DNA of 64,000 nucleotides from an uncultured Bacteroides sp. (GCF_959029255.1 NZ_CAUFUE010000005.1:1-64000), one strand, 5' to 3'; counted from the stretch's first letter, positions 29,136 through 38,456 are shown. The notes: generated by a model not told the origin, from the letters alone. Program-made: numbers and translations.

Positions 29136-30312
29136 AATACAAGAATCCGAACAACCAGAGTGGAATTTGATTTCCTCGGCCTATCTCCGCTTTATGTAGC
29201 GCATAGGTCACTCCCGGATTGTTCTTTATCTTCATTCCTTCCGGACAAATCTTGAAAGGCATCACTTCATCTACCATGAAGGAGATGTTTTTGTCGCCCT
29301 TGTTCACCTTATGGTCTTTCCATAGGGTATTTACGAAAAATGTGTCCAGCACATCCTGTTCTTCCACCTTCACGGGGTAGATGGAGTACATCAGGTTGGA
29401 GTTGTGCATCATTATCTTAGATGGTTTCTTGGGGAATTCTTCTCCTTTGGGGTATACCATATTAATAAGTCGTGCGTCTGCCAGATACTTGATGTAGTTC
29501 ATCACCGTGGCGCGGGATGTCTGTATGTCGTTTGCCAATTGGCTCACGTTTGGGGCTTTCGGACCGTCCACAGCGAGCAAATATAACAATTTCTTTATCT
29601 TTGAGAGGTATTTCAGCTCAATTTGTTTGATAAGCAAGATATCTACCTCTACCATCATGTTCATTGTCTTCAACAGGTTTTCCGAGAAATTGCGCTTTTC
29701 AAGGAAGAATGGATAGAAACCATGATGCATATAATCTTGCAAATATTCCAGTGGGCGTACCTTGGAAAGGATGCCTTTGGCAATTTGCTCGTGGTTACTC
29801 AAAATTTCTTCCAGGGAGTAGGCGTGAAACTTCATGCCCGTTTGCAAATTCAGATATTCCCGGAAGGAGAAACCACGCAGATTGTAGCTCTTTACGATAT
29901 CGCACAACTCCAGATTCTCTTCTTTCAGTCGCATCACAGACGAACCTGTAAATACGATTTTCAAATTGGGGAAACGGTCATAGCATAAACGTAATTCCTT
30001 GCTCCAGTCCGGATGTTTGAAAACCTGGTCTATCAACAAAACCTTTCCGCCCCGGCGTTGGAATTCGTATGCGAAGTCCACGATACTGTGTCCGGAGAAA
30101 TAGAAATTATTCATGTTGATGAAGAGGCAAGAACGGTCGGTACCGAATTTCTCTTTGGCATATTGCAGCAAGAAAGTCGTTTTGCCCACACCTCGGGTAC
30201 CTTTGATACCGATGAGCCGGTCGTTCCAGTCAATCTCATCCATGAGGTCACGACGGACAGGGGCATTCGTATGCTCTACCAGATAAGCGTGTGTTCGGTA
30301 AAATGCTTCCAT
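29134..30312 (-). CDS. AAA-type ATPase of the AAA_14/DUF4143 kind
   Basis: 392 residues. Walker A is GTRGVGKTTFLLQYA (about 37-51) and Walker B-like KVLLIDQVF follows near residue 95. A sensor-like IVFTGSSVMRLKE comes next, then FREYLN as in this family. A winged-helix segment (VSQLANDIQTSRATVMNYIKYL) sits near residue 260, and the C-terminal part resembles DUF4143. No nuclease domain is fused. Such ATPases are widespread in Bacteroidales and their role is not settled. A perfect promoter (TTTG, 19 nt, TATATTTG) precedes it, and it is divergent from the ATP-grasp gene. Confidence 0.75.
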   Translation of the reverse strand: MEAFYRTHAYLVEHTNAPVRRDLMDEIDWNDRLIGIKGTRGVGKTTFLLQYAKEKFGTDRSCLFINMNNFYFSGHSIVDFAYEFQRRGGKVLLIDQVFKHPDWSKELRLCYDRFPNLKIVFTGSSVMRLKEENLELCDIVKSYNLRGFSFREYLNLQTGMKFHAYSLEEILSNHEQIAKGILSKVRPLEYLQDYMHHGFYPFFLEKRNFSENLLKTMNMMVEVDILLIKQIELKYLSKIKKLLYLLAVDGPKAPNVSQLANDIQTSRATVMNYIKYLADARLINMVYPKGEEFPKKPSKIMMHNSNLMYSIYPVKVEEQDVLDTFFVNTLWKDHKVNKGDKNISFMVDEVMPFKICPEGMKIKNNPGVTYALHKAEIGRGNQIPLWLFGFLY

Positions 30313-30337
30313 GCTTTAAATTCGGTTTATCGGGCGA

Positions 30338-30415
30338 CAAATATACATCTTTTTTATAGATTTGCAAAGTAGAGATAGCAAAATATCTTTTTCATAGTTA
30401 AGTTTTATATATTTG
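30338..30415. promoter_or_regulatory. Divergent promoters, ATPase and ATP-grasp genes
   Basis: Minus strand: TTTG (complement of 30365-30368), 19 bases, then TATATTTG (complement of 30338-30345), a full consensus match for the ATPase gene. Plus strand: TATATTTG at 30408-30415, without a clear -33, for the gene starting at 30473. Confidence 0.75.
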
Positions 30416-30472
30416 TATACTGTTCTTTTTCTCCGTAAGTTTGCAGCCGCTAATGATAACGAACTTCAATTA

Positions 30473-31663
30473 ATGAAACTATATCTTTTCAATCCTGATT
30501 CCGACCTTGCGCTGGCCAACAACGAAGAAAACTACATGGCTCCGGCATCTGCCCGCCGCATGGCTCAAGATTTAGCATTACTTCCGGTGTGGTACGCCCA
30601 GCCCGGCAGTGCGGTGTTGGCACCTTCCGCTTATAATGCGGATTTCCTGAAACAAATGAAAGAATACTTTCCGTTGCAAGTACAATTGGTTACTGAACCT
30701 GAACTACCCGACTATGCCGAAGCGCAGATTATGCCATGGGGATGGAACCCTGCTCTACGCAAGCGTCTGCTGAAAGGAGGAATATTAGAGCGTAAACTTC
30801 CTACGTTACAGACTCTTGCAGAGTATCGGCCGCTTTCCTCCCGTATTCAAACCGTTTGTTTAACAGAAGTCATCAGGTGTAGCCATCCCGAATATACTTG
30901 CGGCAGTCATTATCTTATTGAAACGATGGCATGTTGCAAGCAGGTGGTAAAAGAAATGCATACTTGCTTGCTTAAAGCTCCTTGGTCCGGTAGTGGCAAA
31001 GGTTTGAATTGGTGTCGTCATGGTTTCACCAAGAGCCTGGCCGATTGGTGCGAACGGGTTATAAAGGAGCAAGGATGTCTTTTGGTGGAACCTATATATA
31101 ATAAGGTGGAAGATTTTGCTATCGAATTTTATTCCGATGGACAGGGAAAGATTCTTTTTGTAGGTTATTCCCTGTTTTCCACTAACGATCATGGTGCTTA
31201 TACAGGCAATATCCTCATTTCGGATAAGCGGATGGAGGAGTGGGTTGAACAATATGTCCCCCTCCCGGAACTGATACGTATCCGCGAACGTCTACAAAAC
31301 TGTCTGGCTGCCATTTACGGTAATACCTATACGGGCTATCTGGGTGTAGACATGATGGTCTGCCGCAGTAATGGCGAACATAGATACGTCATTCATCCCT
31401 GTGTCGAAATAAATATGCGAATGAATATGGGGATTGTCTCCCGTTTTTTCTATGACCGCTTTGTGCCGTCCGGGCATACCGGTCGTTTCAATATCGAATA
31501 TTTCCCTACCAATGAAGCGTTGCGTTCACAGCACGAGCAGGACATGCGAGAATATCCGTTGATAATAGAAGATGGTAAACTCATCTCCGGCTATCTGCCA
31601 TTGGTGCCAATCACGCCAAAGAGCCGTTATCGGGCATTTGTGGAAGTGATGCCGCAAGTGTAG
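30473..31663 (+). CDS. ATP-grasp-like protein of unknown substrate
   Basis: The ATG at 30473 is chosen; the frame runs upstream only to a TTG inside the promoter. 396 residues, no signal peptide. The pattern is that of ATP-grasp ligases: a glycine-rich loop KAPWSGSGKGLNW, the hinge-like LLVEPIYNK, GYLGVDMMV and the metal-binding EINMRMNMG close to an HPC. These enzymes join a carboxylate to an amine or thiol using ATP. The N-terminus (LYLFNPDSDLALANN) is distinctive and seems conserved by its own constraints. I do not recognise the substrate. It converges with the 907-residue unknown gene, with only 26 bp between stops. Confidence 0.7.
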   Translation: MKLYLFNPDSDLALANNEENYMAPASARRMAQDLALLPVWYAQPGSAVLAPSAYNADFLKQMKEYFPLQVQLVTEPELPDYAEAQIMPWGWNPALRKRLLKGGILERKLPTLQTLAEYRPLSSRIQTVCLTEVIRCSHPEYTCGSHYLIETMACCKQVVKEMHTCLLKAPWSGSGKGLNWCRHGFTKSLADWCERVIKEQGCLLVEPIYNKVEDFAIEFYSDGQGKILFVGYSLFSTNDHGAYTGNILISDKRMEEWVEQYVPLPELIRIRERLQNCLAAIYGNTYTGYLGVDMMVCRSNGEHRYVIHPCVEINMRMNMGIVSRFFYDRFVPSGHTGRFNIEYFPTNEALRSQHEQDMREYPLIIEDGKLISGYLPLVPITPKSRYRAFVEVMPQV

Positions 31664-31689
31664 CTTTGGAATGCATAAAATTGCGACTG

Positions 31690-34413
31690 CTAGATTTCGG
31701 ATGTGAGCAATTCTTTTTTGATTTGGAAGCCAGCTCCCCATAAACTCTTGTAAAATACAGAGCGGAGCTTGAAATATTCTCCTCTTTTGGCTCCATTATA
31801 AATGAACATGCCACCTAGAGGGTCTGCTAAAATAGAGCAGTATTGTTCACGTTGTAGAATTTTTCCCTCATCATCGCGTTCCAACACGTGTGTGTACTTA
31901 TTGTTCGGTTGATTAATGGCTTCTACACTCTGAAGATAGCAGAACATCAAATTACGGATAAAGAAAAAGTCGGAAACTTCATTTCGATTTAATAAGACCA
32001 CTTTGCCTTCTTCAAATGCGGTTGCATATTTATCCAATGTCATCCTCAGGTTATGAATATGCTTATTGATGGATTCTACAATTTCTTCATCAGATAGTTT
32101 TTTATCTAAGCTCTCTTTTAAGCCTAAGTCTTGAAATTCTAGTTGAGAAGCTTCTGCGTCCACGTGATTCATAAAATCAAATTTCTCGAGTTCTTCCAGT
32201 AATACGTCAATAAATGTTGATGCTTCGTAGATATAACAATGCCATAGTTCAGCTAATTTAGGTTCAAAAGCTATATAGTCATCTGGTAAGTCAGACGCTG
32301 CTTCACGAGCAATCCGTTTGACAAACAGCCATCTGATAAGAAATTTGATAAATGATTCAGGAAGCATTTCACCTTCGTGGTTATAGAAATGAGACATTTG
32401 TAGGAAATAATGCCAATACCAGAATGTGAATGTATTAAAATTCCCCATGTATCCGATTTTAAAGACAAAAGCATCTGCCATCAAGTAATGGATAAACACT
32501 TTGCTGACGGAATTAAACATTAAACTGTGTACATAGCTTTCCGGTTTATAGTTTTTACTGTGTAATATTCGGCTTTTGAGGATTCGTATACTATCATCGT
32601 CTACAATCAATCGGTTGTTGGTATGAATATTAATTTGATATAAGTTTTTTGGAGTGTCGTATTCTGAATATTCTGAAGAATCCCAATAAAAGTTCATAGC
32701 CTCTTTCCATACAGTGGCGGCATATAGTTCAGGATATGTTATGTGTGATATATTGATTCGTAATGAGTCTTTATCAGAACTAACTCTTTCATAACCGGAT
32801 ACATAAATACAGTTGTTTTCGGCTTCATCTTTGACCAGCTTTTCCAAAATGGTTTTGTAAGCCGTGTCATAAGCGGATATCAATTGTTGAATGCCACCAT
32901 TGTATTCCAAATTGAAATCGGAGATATTCAATGAACGCGAACTGTTATGGAAACGATTGTAATATGCTTGCTCAAAATTGCGAATCATCCGGTTGAGCCA
33001 TGTATGGAAATCTTCCAATGATATTTCTCCTGTAAGAGTGTTCCTGTAATTGCTTATTCGCTTCAATATTCCTTCCAAATATCCCTTGAGTTCTATGAAA
33101 TAGCTGAAAAAAAGCAAATCGGTGATACCGTCATTGAAGGTGCCATACATTTTCATGGTACGTTCTTTCAGCACCTTTGATACACGGCAGGCATCTAAAT
33201 CTTGTCTCAATTGTGCAAGTTCGGAATGTGTGAAACCACATTCCCTAAGACGTTTCATCAATTCAGGGTGTCCTTCGGAATTTCTAAGTTCCTGTCTCAT
33301 CCCGTGTTGGTTGAATACCACGTTGATGCGCTGTTTCCGAATGTATTTCTGTAACAGATACTCGTTGCTTAAATGACCGACTTGAGTTCGGAACTTTTCA
33401 AAGGAAGTATCTTTAACAATTAATTGCATCATGTCAGTTCCCGGCATGATACGTTCCTCTATATTTTCTGTAAAGATATGTTTTTCACTGATTATTGTCT
33501 TCTTAAAGTCTATGTAATGACCGGGTTTTAAATCCCATTGAAACTGGAATGATAGTGTTTCCTTGTTATTTTTTTGACATTCCGAAAGTTCCATGTCATA
33601 TCCCAAATGTGAAAAAGATGTAGCAAAAATATGGGCGTCTTTTACTTGCTCCAACAAGGCTTTTTCATCAAAATGCTCTTGTTGTTTGCTCAGTGAGTGA
33701 TAAAGTAATGAGTTACGTGCCAAAGTGTCAAGTTGATCTTGGTTTTCATTATCTGTTTCTGCCATGTCATGGAGTTTCAAGACACGTGTTTCATTGGTAA
33801 AATAGGAGATTGAAGATAATTTATTTGCAAAGTAGATAACGACTAGCTCATTATTGGAAAAACTGTCTATACAAACCATGTTAATTGGGTATTTTACAGC
33901 TTTCTTTTGTTGATATAACTTCCTTTTCAAAACTTCGAGCAACTCTATGCCATTTCCTATCAAAAGACCATTATTGATTTTATAATTGACTATACCTATG
34001 AAAGGGTATCTATCTTTTTCTTTTAGGAATGTAGCTTTAGCTTGTTCTTTTAATGTATGTAGTTCGGGAACTCCTTCTATCCAGGTATGAATACCGTTAA
34101 TTATTTGCAAGGTATATTTCCTTTTACCTTCAATGTCACTGCTATATCCATGTCCTGTGTGCAAAACGCGATTTGGAAAGGCAAAGTCATCAATCAGTGA
34201 CAATACAGCCATGTTGCAATTGCCAAAAAGATGATATCCTACCGGATGATATAATTCGTTGTCTATTTTTCCGCCATGTTGCTCTACATCTTCTTTGTAC
34301 TTGCTGAATAAATCATTTTTAAACTCCTCTTCAAACAGCTTTTCCGATGGCATTGTGGAGTAGTTATCCAGCAACCCTATAACTAAACCACAGGTGTCTA
34401 CTTTGTATTCCAT
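31690..34413 (-). CDS. Large protein of unknown family (907 residues)
   Basis: I do not recognise this protein. It starts MEYKVDTCGLVIGLLDNY, has no signal peptide or convincing membrane helix, and is mostly alpha-helical and polar. Visible landmarks are HPVGYHLFGNCNMAVLSLID near residue 60, a charged helical middle (residues 340-520), and a Tyr/Phe/Trp-rich stretch IGYMGNFNTFTFWYWHYF near 690. A coiled-coil-like segment lies near 800. No Walker, nuclease or protease motif stands out. It is AT-rich relative to its neighbours, as is the metallophosphoesterase gene two genes upstream. A hairpin at 34453-34474 separates it from the small gene upstream, so expression may depend on read-through. 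Confidence 0.75.
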   Translation of the reverse strand: MEYKVDTCGLVIGLLDNYSTMPSEKLFEEEFKNDLFSKYKEDVEQHGGKIDNELYHPVGYHLFGNCNMAVLSLIDDFAFPNRVLHTGHGYSSDIEGKRKYTLQIINGIHTWIEGVPELHTLKEQAKATFLKEKDRYPFIGIVNYKINNGLLIGNGIELLEVLKRKLYQQKKAVKYPINMVCIDSFSNNELVVIYFANKLSSISYFTNETRVLKLHDMAETDNENQDQLDTLARNSLLYHSLSKQQEHFDEKALLEQVKDAHIFATSFSHLGYDMELSECQKNNKETLSFQFQWDLKPGHYIDFKKTIISEKHIFTENIEERIMPGTDMMQLIVKDTSFEKFRTQVGHLSNEYLLQKYIRKQRINVVFNQHGMRQELRNSEGHPELMKRLRECGFTHSELAQLRQDLDACRVSKVLKERTMKMYGTFNDGITDLLFFSYFIELKGYLEGILKRISNYRNTLTGEISLEDFHTWLNRMIRNFEQAYYNRFHNSSRSLNISDFNLEYNGGIQQLISAYDTAYKTILEKLVKDEAENNCIYVSGYERVSSDKDSLRINISHITYPELYAATVWKEAMNFYWDSSEYSEYDTPKNLYQINIHTNNRLIVDDDSIRILKSRILHSKNYKPESYVHSLMFNSVSKVFIHYLMADAFVFKIGYMGNFNTFTFWYWHYFLQMSHFYNHEGEMLPESFIKFLIRWLFVKRIAREAASDLPDDYIAFEPKLAELWHCYIYEASTFIDVLLEELEKFDFMNHVDAEASQLEFQDLGLKESLDKKLSDEEIVESINKHIHNLRMTLDKYATAFEEGKVVLLNRNEVSDFFFIRNLMFCYLQSVEAINQPNNKYTHVLERDDEGKILQREQYCSILADPLGGMFIYNGAKRGEYFKLRSVFYKSLWGAGFQIKKELLTSEI

Positions 34414-34452
34414 ATTCGATTAAGGTTAATCTGTGCAATTGCAAATAAAGAA

Positions 34453-34474
34453 GGGATGTGTTTTGGCACATCCC
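34453..34474 (-). terminator. Hairpin with T-rich tail after the 88-codon gene
   Basis: GGGATGTG (34453-34460) pairs with CACATCCC (34467-34474) around a six-base loop; the minus strand then reads TTCTTTATTTG. It can act as terminator for the small gene or attenuator before the 907-codon gene. Confidence 0.65.
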
Positions 34475-34508
34475 CTATATACTAACTTTAAAAAAGGATA
34501 TTTTCTAC

Positions 34509-34775
34509 TTAGTAATTCGTATGAAATTCCTTCCGTTTTACATCATTAACGGAAAGCCCCAATGTCCTTGTTTCCTTTTTCATTTTCACGAATTCTACAC
34601 AATAAGATTCCGTACTTAAACCGGATGAACCTGTATTACTACGCTGTAATTTTAGCTGTTCTGCCAGCTGGCCTGTTCGCTCAGCGTTTAGTAGGGCAGA
34701 AAGGTTAAGATAATCAGTTCTTCTTATAGCCATAATATCTGTTTTTGAAGCTTCTTTGACAATCTGTATTTCCAC
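34509..34775 (-). CDS. Small protein of unknown function (88 codons, GTG start)
   Basis: The frame opens with GTG at 34775 (MEIQIVKEASKTDIMAIRR); an ATG 14 codons in (MAIRRTDYLNLSALL) is the alternative. The product is polar, with no membrane segment or known motif. The strongest support for a real transcription unit is outside the frame. A consensus promoter (TTTG, 19 nt, TAACTTTG) ends 32 bases before the GTG, and a hairpin with T-rich tail follows the stop. It lies between the phosphoesterase and the 907-residue protein in the same direction. It could be a regulator or toxin/antitoxin-sized partner; there is no evidence to choose. A structured RNA remains possible. Confidence 0.6.
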   Translation of the reverse strand: MEIQIVKEASKTDIMAIRRTDYLNLSALLNAERTGQLAEQLKLQRSNTGSSGLSTESYCVEFVKMKKETRTLGLSVNDVKRKEFHTNY

Positions 34776-34806
34776 TATAATTTATAGTAAGTGGGTTAAT
34801 AGGCTG

Positions 34807-34837
34807 CAAAGTTACTCTTATTTAATTAATTCACAAA
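34807..34837 (-). promoter_or_regulatory. Consensus sigma-ABfr promoter for the 88-codon gene
   Basis: On the minus strand TTTG (34837-34834), exactly 19 bases, then TAACTTTG (34814-34807). It lies just upstream of the phosphoesterase stop codon's end, in the gap between the genes. Confidence 0.75.
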
Positions 34838-34841
34838 AAAT

Positions 34842-36395
34842 TCAAAACAAAATGTTGCAAAAAACAAGATTGGTAATCAACTTATGCCCTATTTCTTCTG
34901 ACTTTATCAAAGATTTGATCTTTTTATACGAAGAGATGGCATGCTGGGTTTGGATTTCAATCTTATTGCCTTCAAATCGTTCACTGTACAATATAAGAAC
35001 ATACAATTTCGGTAATGGTTCGCCATCGGTGATTTTTTGTTTTATTGCATGTATTTTCTGTTTGACTATGCTTTCTGTTTTTGTATCCAGAGTAAGGATA
35101 CAGCAATTGATATAATTCGGAATATTTTCAGGGGAATTGCCGGGATAAAATAACGAACGGATTTTCTTTTGCAATAAATCCGGTTCTATCGGAGAAGAGA
35201 ATGATATTTCTTTATATAACTCATTGTTTAGTGTTTTTAAACGTGGTTTGGAAGAAGTCATGGGTTCCATACAGTACGACTTTACATCCTCGGAAGCCAC
35301 TGTCCATTCGTATGTTAAAGCATTACCCGTATTGAACCGAATACGAATCACATTGAGCATGCGTGCTTTGGTATCAATTCTGAGGAGAGAGGCTGAATAA
35401 GGATATCTTCCATCTTCTTTGTTACGGTCAAACATGCTTCCATTTTGATAAAGTAAGGTCGAATTCATTAGCATATCCGGTTCTCTGTTTTTGGTGTTAT
35501 GCTCGTGCCCGCAGATAATAAGATCGCTTATTCCTATAATCCGTTCCACCAAGCTGTTTTCATCTAGACGTCCATAAATGTCATTCCAGCAAAGTCGATA
35601 GGGTGAACGGTGCATTATGGTAATGATTGTATATCCGTTTCGTTTCAAACCTTTAACATGCTTCTCTACCTGTTTTGTTATATTTTCGTCAAGTGTGAGT
35701 ATAGACCTGTGTCCTCCGGCATTACCGACAACATATTGCCATTCTGTATTTAGAGCTACTAGGCATATTTTAGGATATTCCAGCAGATAATAGCCGCTGA
35801 TGCTTTTCAATTCAGAATCAATTTTAATATCTGGTATCGGATGCCAGTGTACTGTATCATAATAAGAGGAGATAAAACGGGCGTAATTTCCAAAGTATTT
35901 CTTTAAATATTCAGAATTTTTGGAGCAAACTTCGGGCTGGGGATTTGTGTACATATTTAAAAACATCTTGGCTGCTTCCAAATCTTTTTCAGAGACCCTC
36001 AGTTGTGCTTTCGCTTTTATACTTTTCTTTTTTTCTTCTGAAGAATTTTTTAAAGCCGTTAGTTCCTCTTTTGTATATTCTATTGGGGTTAACTGTTTGT
36101 CATGGTTTCCGGGTACTGCTACTACTTGGAAAGATATACCGATTTCTAATTTTATTTTCTCGATATAAGAGCGGATGTCGTCATATCCTGTCATATCATT
36201 TTCCGAGTGGGCTATATCTCCTGCCAAGACCAAACATTGAGGAGACCATTCCTGATGATTTTTCAGGAAAGCTGATAGTTTATCGAGAAAAGGATTGAAA
36301 ATTCGTTCGAAATCATCTTTCCGTTTACTTTCATAATGTAAATCAGAAAGAATTAGTATTCGAAAAATATGATTATTTATGTTGTTTTCTTCCAT
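34842..36395 (-). CDS. Calcineurin-like metallophosphoesterase with unknown C-terminal domain
   Basis: 517 residues, no signal peptide. The metallophosphoesterase core has every metal motif: SDLH (D18, H20), AGDIAHS, PGNHD, MHRSPYR and ICGHEHN. The spacing between motifs 3 and 4 holds an unusually long Lys-rich helical insert (KAKAQLRVSEKDLEAAK). From about residue 370 a separate C-terminal domain of about 145 residues (from SSKPRLKTL) is not recognised. Substrate unknown: nucleotides, cyclic dinucleotides, phosphoproteins or DNA ends are all possible in this superfamily. The -7 box TATCTTTG lies just upstream (36413-36406). It is the first gene of the AT-rich block 31690-36395. Confidence 0.85.
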   Translation of the reverse strand: MEENNINNHIFRILILSDLHYESKRKDDFERIFNPFLDKLSAFLKNHQEWSPQCLVLAGDIAHSENDMTGYDDIRSYIEKIKLEIGISFQVVAVPGNHDKQLTPIEYTKEELTALKNSSEEKKKSIKAKAQLRVSEKDLEAAKMFLNMYTNPQPEVCSKNSEYLKKYFGNYARFISSYYDTVHWHPIPDIKIDSELKSISGYYLLEYPKICLVALNTEWQYVVGNAGGHRSILTLDENITKQVEKHVKGLKRNGYTIITIMHRSPYRLCWNDIYGRLDENSLVERIIGISDLIICGHEHNTKNREPDMLMNSTLLYQNGSMFDRNKEDGRYPYSASLLRIDTKARMLNVIRIRFNTGNALTYEWTVASEDVKSYCMEPMTSSKPRLKTLNNELYKEISFSSPIEPDLLQKKIRSLFYPGNSPENIPNYINCCILTLDTKTESIVKQKIHAIKQKITDGEPLPKLYVLILYSERFEGNKIEIQTQHAISSYKKIKSLIKSEEIGHKLITNLVFCNILF

Positions 36396-36720
36396 AGGTG
36401 CTATTTGTTAGCAAAGATAAAATATTATTGCAAAATATGAAAGGAAAATCTTTGGTTTATTTTATTTATCCACTGCGTCGCCTTTTCTGGCGTCCCATCC
36501 TACTATCCGGCTCTAAGCATTTGGGAAAACTTGAGTAGCCATTGGCGCACGTCGTCGGGATGGATGGCAAGGAGACGTAAACACTCACGACACTACATGT
36601 TGAGGGCGAAAGGTAGGTGAGAAGGAAATTGTTTACTCTTTTTTGAGATAAAATTTAGCGGATGGAACTACAACAATCCATGTGGGGAACTGTTGGTATT
36701 TTATGGGGAGATGAGGCTAA
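36396..36720. other. 325-bp gene-free stretch
   Basis: Apart from the promoter of the phosphoesterase at its left end (TATCTTTG near 36406-36413), I see no gene, repeat or RNA. The middle (36475-36620) is more GC-rich than its surroundings, with broken short inverted repeats (GCGTCGCC/GGCGTC), and looks like eroded coding sequence, but no frame gives a recognisable product. Confidence 0.5.
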
Positions 36721-38172
36721 TTATTGTATGGCTTCACTCTCATTCCCGCAACGGTCAATTGCCGTCACCGCGAAATACTTCTTGGCAGTCCACGGACGTA
36801 TCGGGGCATAGATATATTCAGTACCTGCCACCCGTTGAGCTAAAATATTCTCAGGATTGGAAGTATCTACCGGATAGCTGTCCGAACCATAGACAACGTA
36901 AGCCGGTGCATTCCGTTTGTCGTTATCGGTAGAAGGTTGCCAGCGTAAAAGGGTATAGCCCTCTGATTGCTTTTCAACATTGAGGTATGTAGGAGCAGTG
37001 GGAGGGATACTGTCAATCCATGGCATGGCAGGTTGCAGTGCGGGGGCTGTATAATAGTTTTCTTCCAGAATGTCATATAGGTTTTGGGTATTATCCATCA
37101 GATATTTGACGCGATAATGTCCTTCACCTGCCATTCCGTGGGCACGGATAAAGTTAATCTGCCGTTCCACTTCATCCACCGTCCAGTTGCCTTCGGACGG
37201 GTGCAGGAAGTAAATACCCAGCCCCGGGATGATTTGCCGTCCGTTACTTTGTTCCTGCCAGTCAAGGGCAAACGGGTAGAAACCGTTGCCACGGAAGTAC
37301 ATCATGGGATAAATCTGGTCTTGGATGCCTTCACCCAGCCAGCCTTGTACATCTTGGTAGACGGTATTGAAAGAATTCCAGCCACGGGAAGAGTAGCGTG
37401 AAGTGTCACGATATTTACCTACGGGGCAGGTACTGACTTTCACCCAAGGTTTCAGCGCTTTCACGCCTTTGTAGATGTACCGTACGATTTCGGTGATATT
37501 GTCCCTGCGCCACTGTGCAAGACTGCGGCCATTGCTGCGCTTTTTGTAGTCGTAGCTGTCGGGGAAGCGCAAGGCGTTTTCGGGATAACGTAGGTAATCA
37601 AAGTGTACCCCATCCACGTCGTAACGCTCAACCACTTCACGGACAAGGCTCATCAGGTATTCCTTCGTTTGCGGATGGCCGGGATTGAGGAAGTATTCAC
37701 GTTTATAAGGTACGCAAATTGCCGGTTTACGTTTGGTTACAGATTGTTTCCCGAGAGCCGCCACATGCTTCCGATTACCTAGAGGGATGGTTACCATCCA
37801 GGCGTGGCATTCCAACCCCCGTTTATGGCATTCGGCCACGGCAAAAGCGAGAGGGTCGTAACCGGGATTACCTCCTGTCTCTCCTGTCAGTATCGAATTG
37901 TAGGGCTCTATGGCGGATTTATAGAGAACATCGCCACGTGTACGGGTCTGAAAAAGTACCGTATTGAAATTGGCGGCTTTCAGCTTATCGAGAATTTCAA
38001 TCAGTTCAGCCTGCTGCTTGCGGATAGAAGTGGGAGATGTGGCACGGGTTTGCGGCCAGTCAAGACCATAGACTGCGGTTACCCAAGCTGCACGGACTTC
38101 ATGTTTGGGAGGTTGGGCGGCAAGAGGAAGAAACATCGCGATATATAAGAGCGTAAATACTATTCGTTTCAT
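36721..38172 (-). CDS. GHL10-type glycoside hydrolase-like protein (DUF187/YngK family), secreted
   Basis: 483 residues with a signal peptide (MKRIVFTLLYIAMFLPLAAQ). The TIM-barrel domain of the GHL10 family spans about 25-340: EVRAAWVTAVYGLDWP, NTVLFQTRTRGDVLY, ECHAWMVTIP, YDVDGVHFDYLRYP, QIYPMMYFRG. A C-terminal fibronectin-like domain (about 390-480) closes it. Members act on peptidoglycan or other glycans in the envelope; the precise reaction is not established. A paralogue lies at 48278-49789. It stands alone between a gene-free gap and a family A repeat. Confidence 0.85.
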   Translation of the reverse strand: MKRIVFTLLYIAMFLPLAAQPPKHEVRAAWVTAVYGLDWPQTRATSPTSIRKQQAELIEILDKLKAANFNTVLFQTRTRGDVLYKSAIEPYNSILTGETGGNPGYDPLAFAVAECHKRGLECHAWMVTIPLGNRKHVAALGKQSVTKRKPAICVPYKREYFLNPGHPQTKEYLMSLVREVVERYDVDGVHFDYLRYPENALRFPDSYDYKKRSNGRSLAQWRRDNITEIVRYIYKGVKALKPWVKVSTCPVGKYRDTSRYSSRGWNSFNTVYQDVQGWLGEGIQDQIYPMMYFRGNGFYPFALDWQEQSNGRQIIPGLGIYFLHPSEGNWTVDEVERQINFIRAHGMAGEGHYRVKYLMDNTQNLYDILEENYYTAPALQPAMPWIDSIPPTAPTYLNVEKQSEGYTLLRWQPSTDNDKRNAPAYVVYGSDSYPVDTSNPENILAQRVAGTEYIYAPIRPWTAKKYFAVTAIDRCGNESEAIQ

Positions 38173-38198
38173 TGAATTCTAGAGTTGAAGTTTGTATA

Positions 38199-38345
38199 AA
38201 TGATAATTTAGCGGCTTTGCCGCTAAAAGTTGATAGTTGATAGATGATAGTTGATAGATAGCTGCGCTATTATGCCGAATGGTAACTATCAACTATCATC
38301 TATCAACTATCAACTTCGCGCTCCGCGCGACTAAATTCCCATTTA
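38199..38345. repeat. MITE-like palindromic repeat, family A copy 3 (reverse orientation)
   Basis: Reads AAATGATAATTTAGCGGC at its left and GCGCGACTAAATTCCCATTT at its right, the reverse complement of copy 2 including the core orientation. Both end hairpins are perfect. It lies in the divergent gap between the GHL10 gene and cstA, upstream of the cstA promoter. Confidence 0.9.
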
Positions 38346-38398
38346 TTTCTTTATTCTTGTTATATTTCTCTGCGAAGTTAAGCAAAACACCTGATAAT

Positions 38399-38431
38399 TT
38401 TGTGCTGTTTACTTAGAAACTGTTACATTTG
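38399..38431 (+). promoter_or_regulatory. Consensus promoter of cstA
   Basis: TTTG at 38399-38402, 21 bases, then TACATTTG at 38424-38431, 25 bases before the cstA ATG. Confidence 0.8.
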
Positions 38432-38456
38432 CATACATTAAAAAGATTAACACGCC

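Noticed and set aside
34509..34775. KilA-N-like DNA-binding domain in the small protein
   Set aside because: The resemblance of RTDYLNLSALL to a KilA-N start is too short to support the call.
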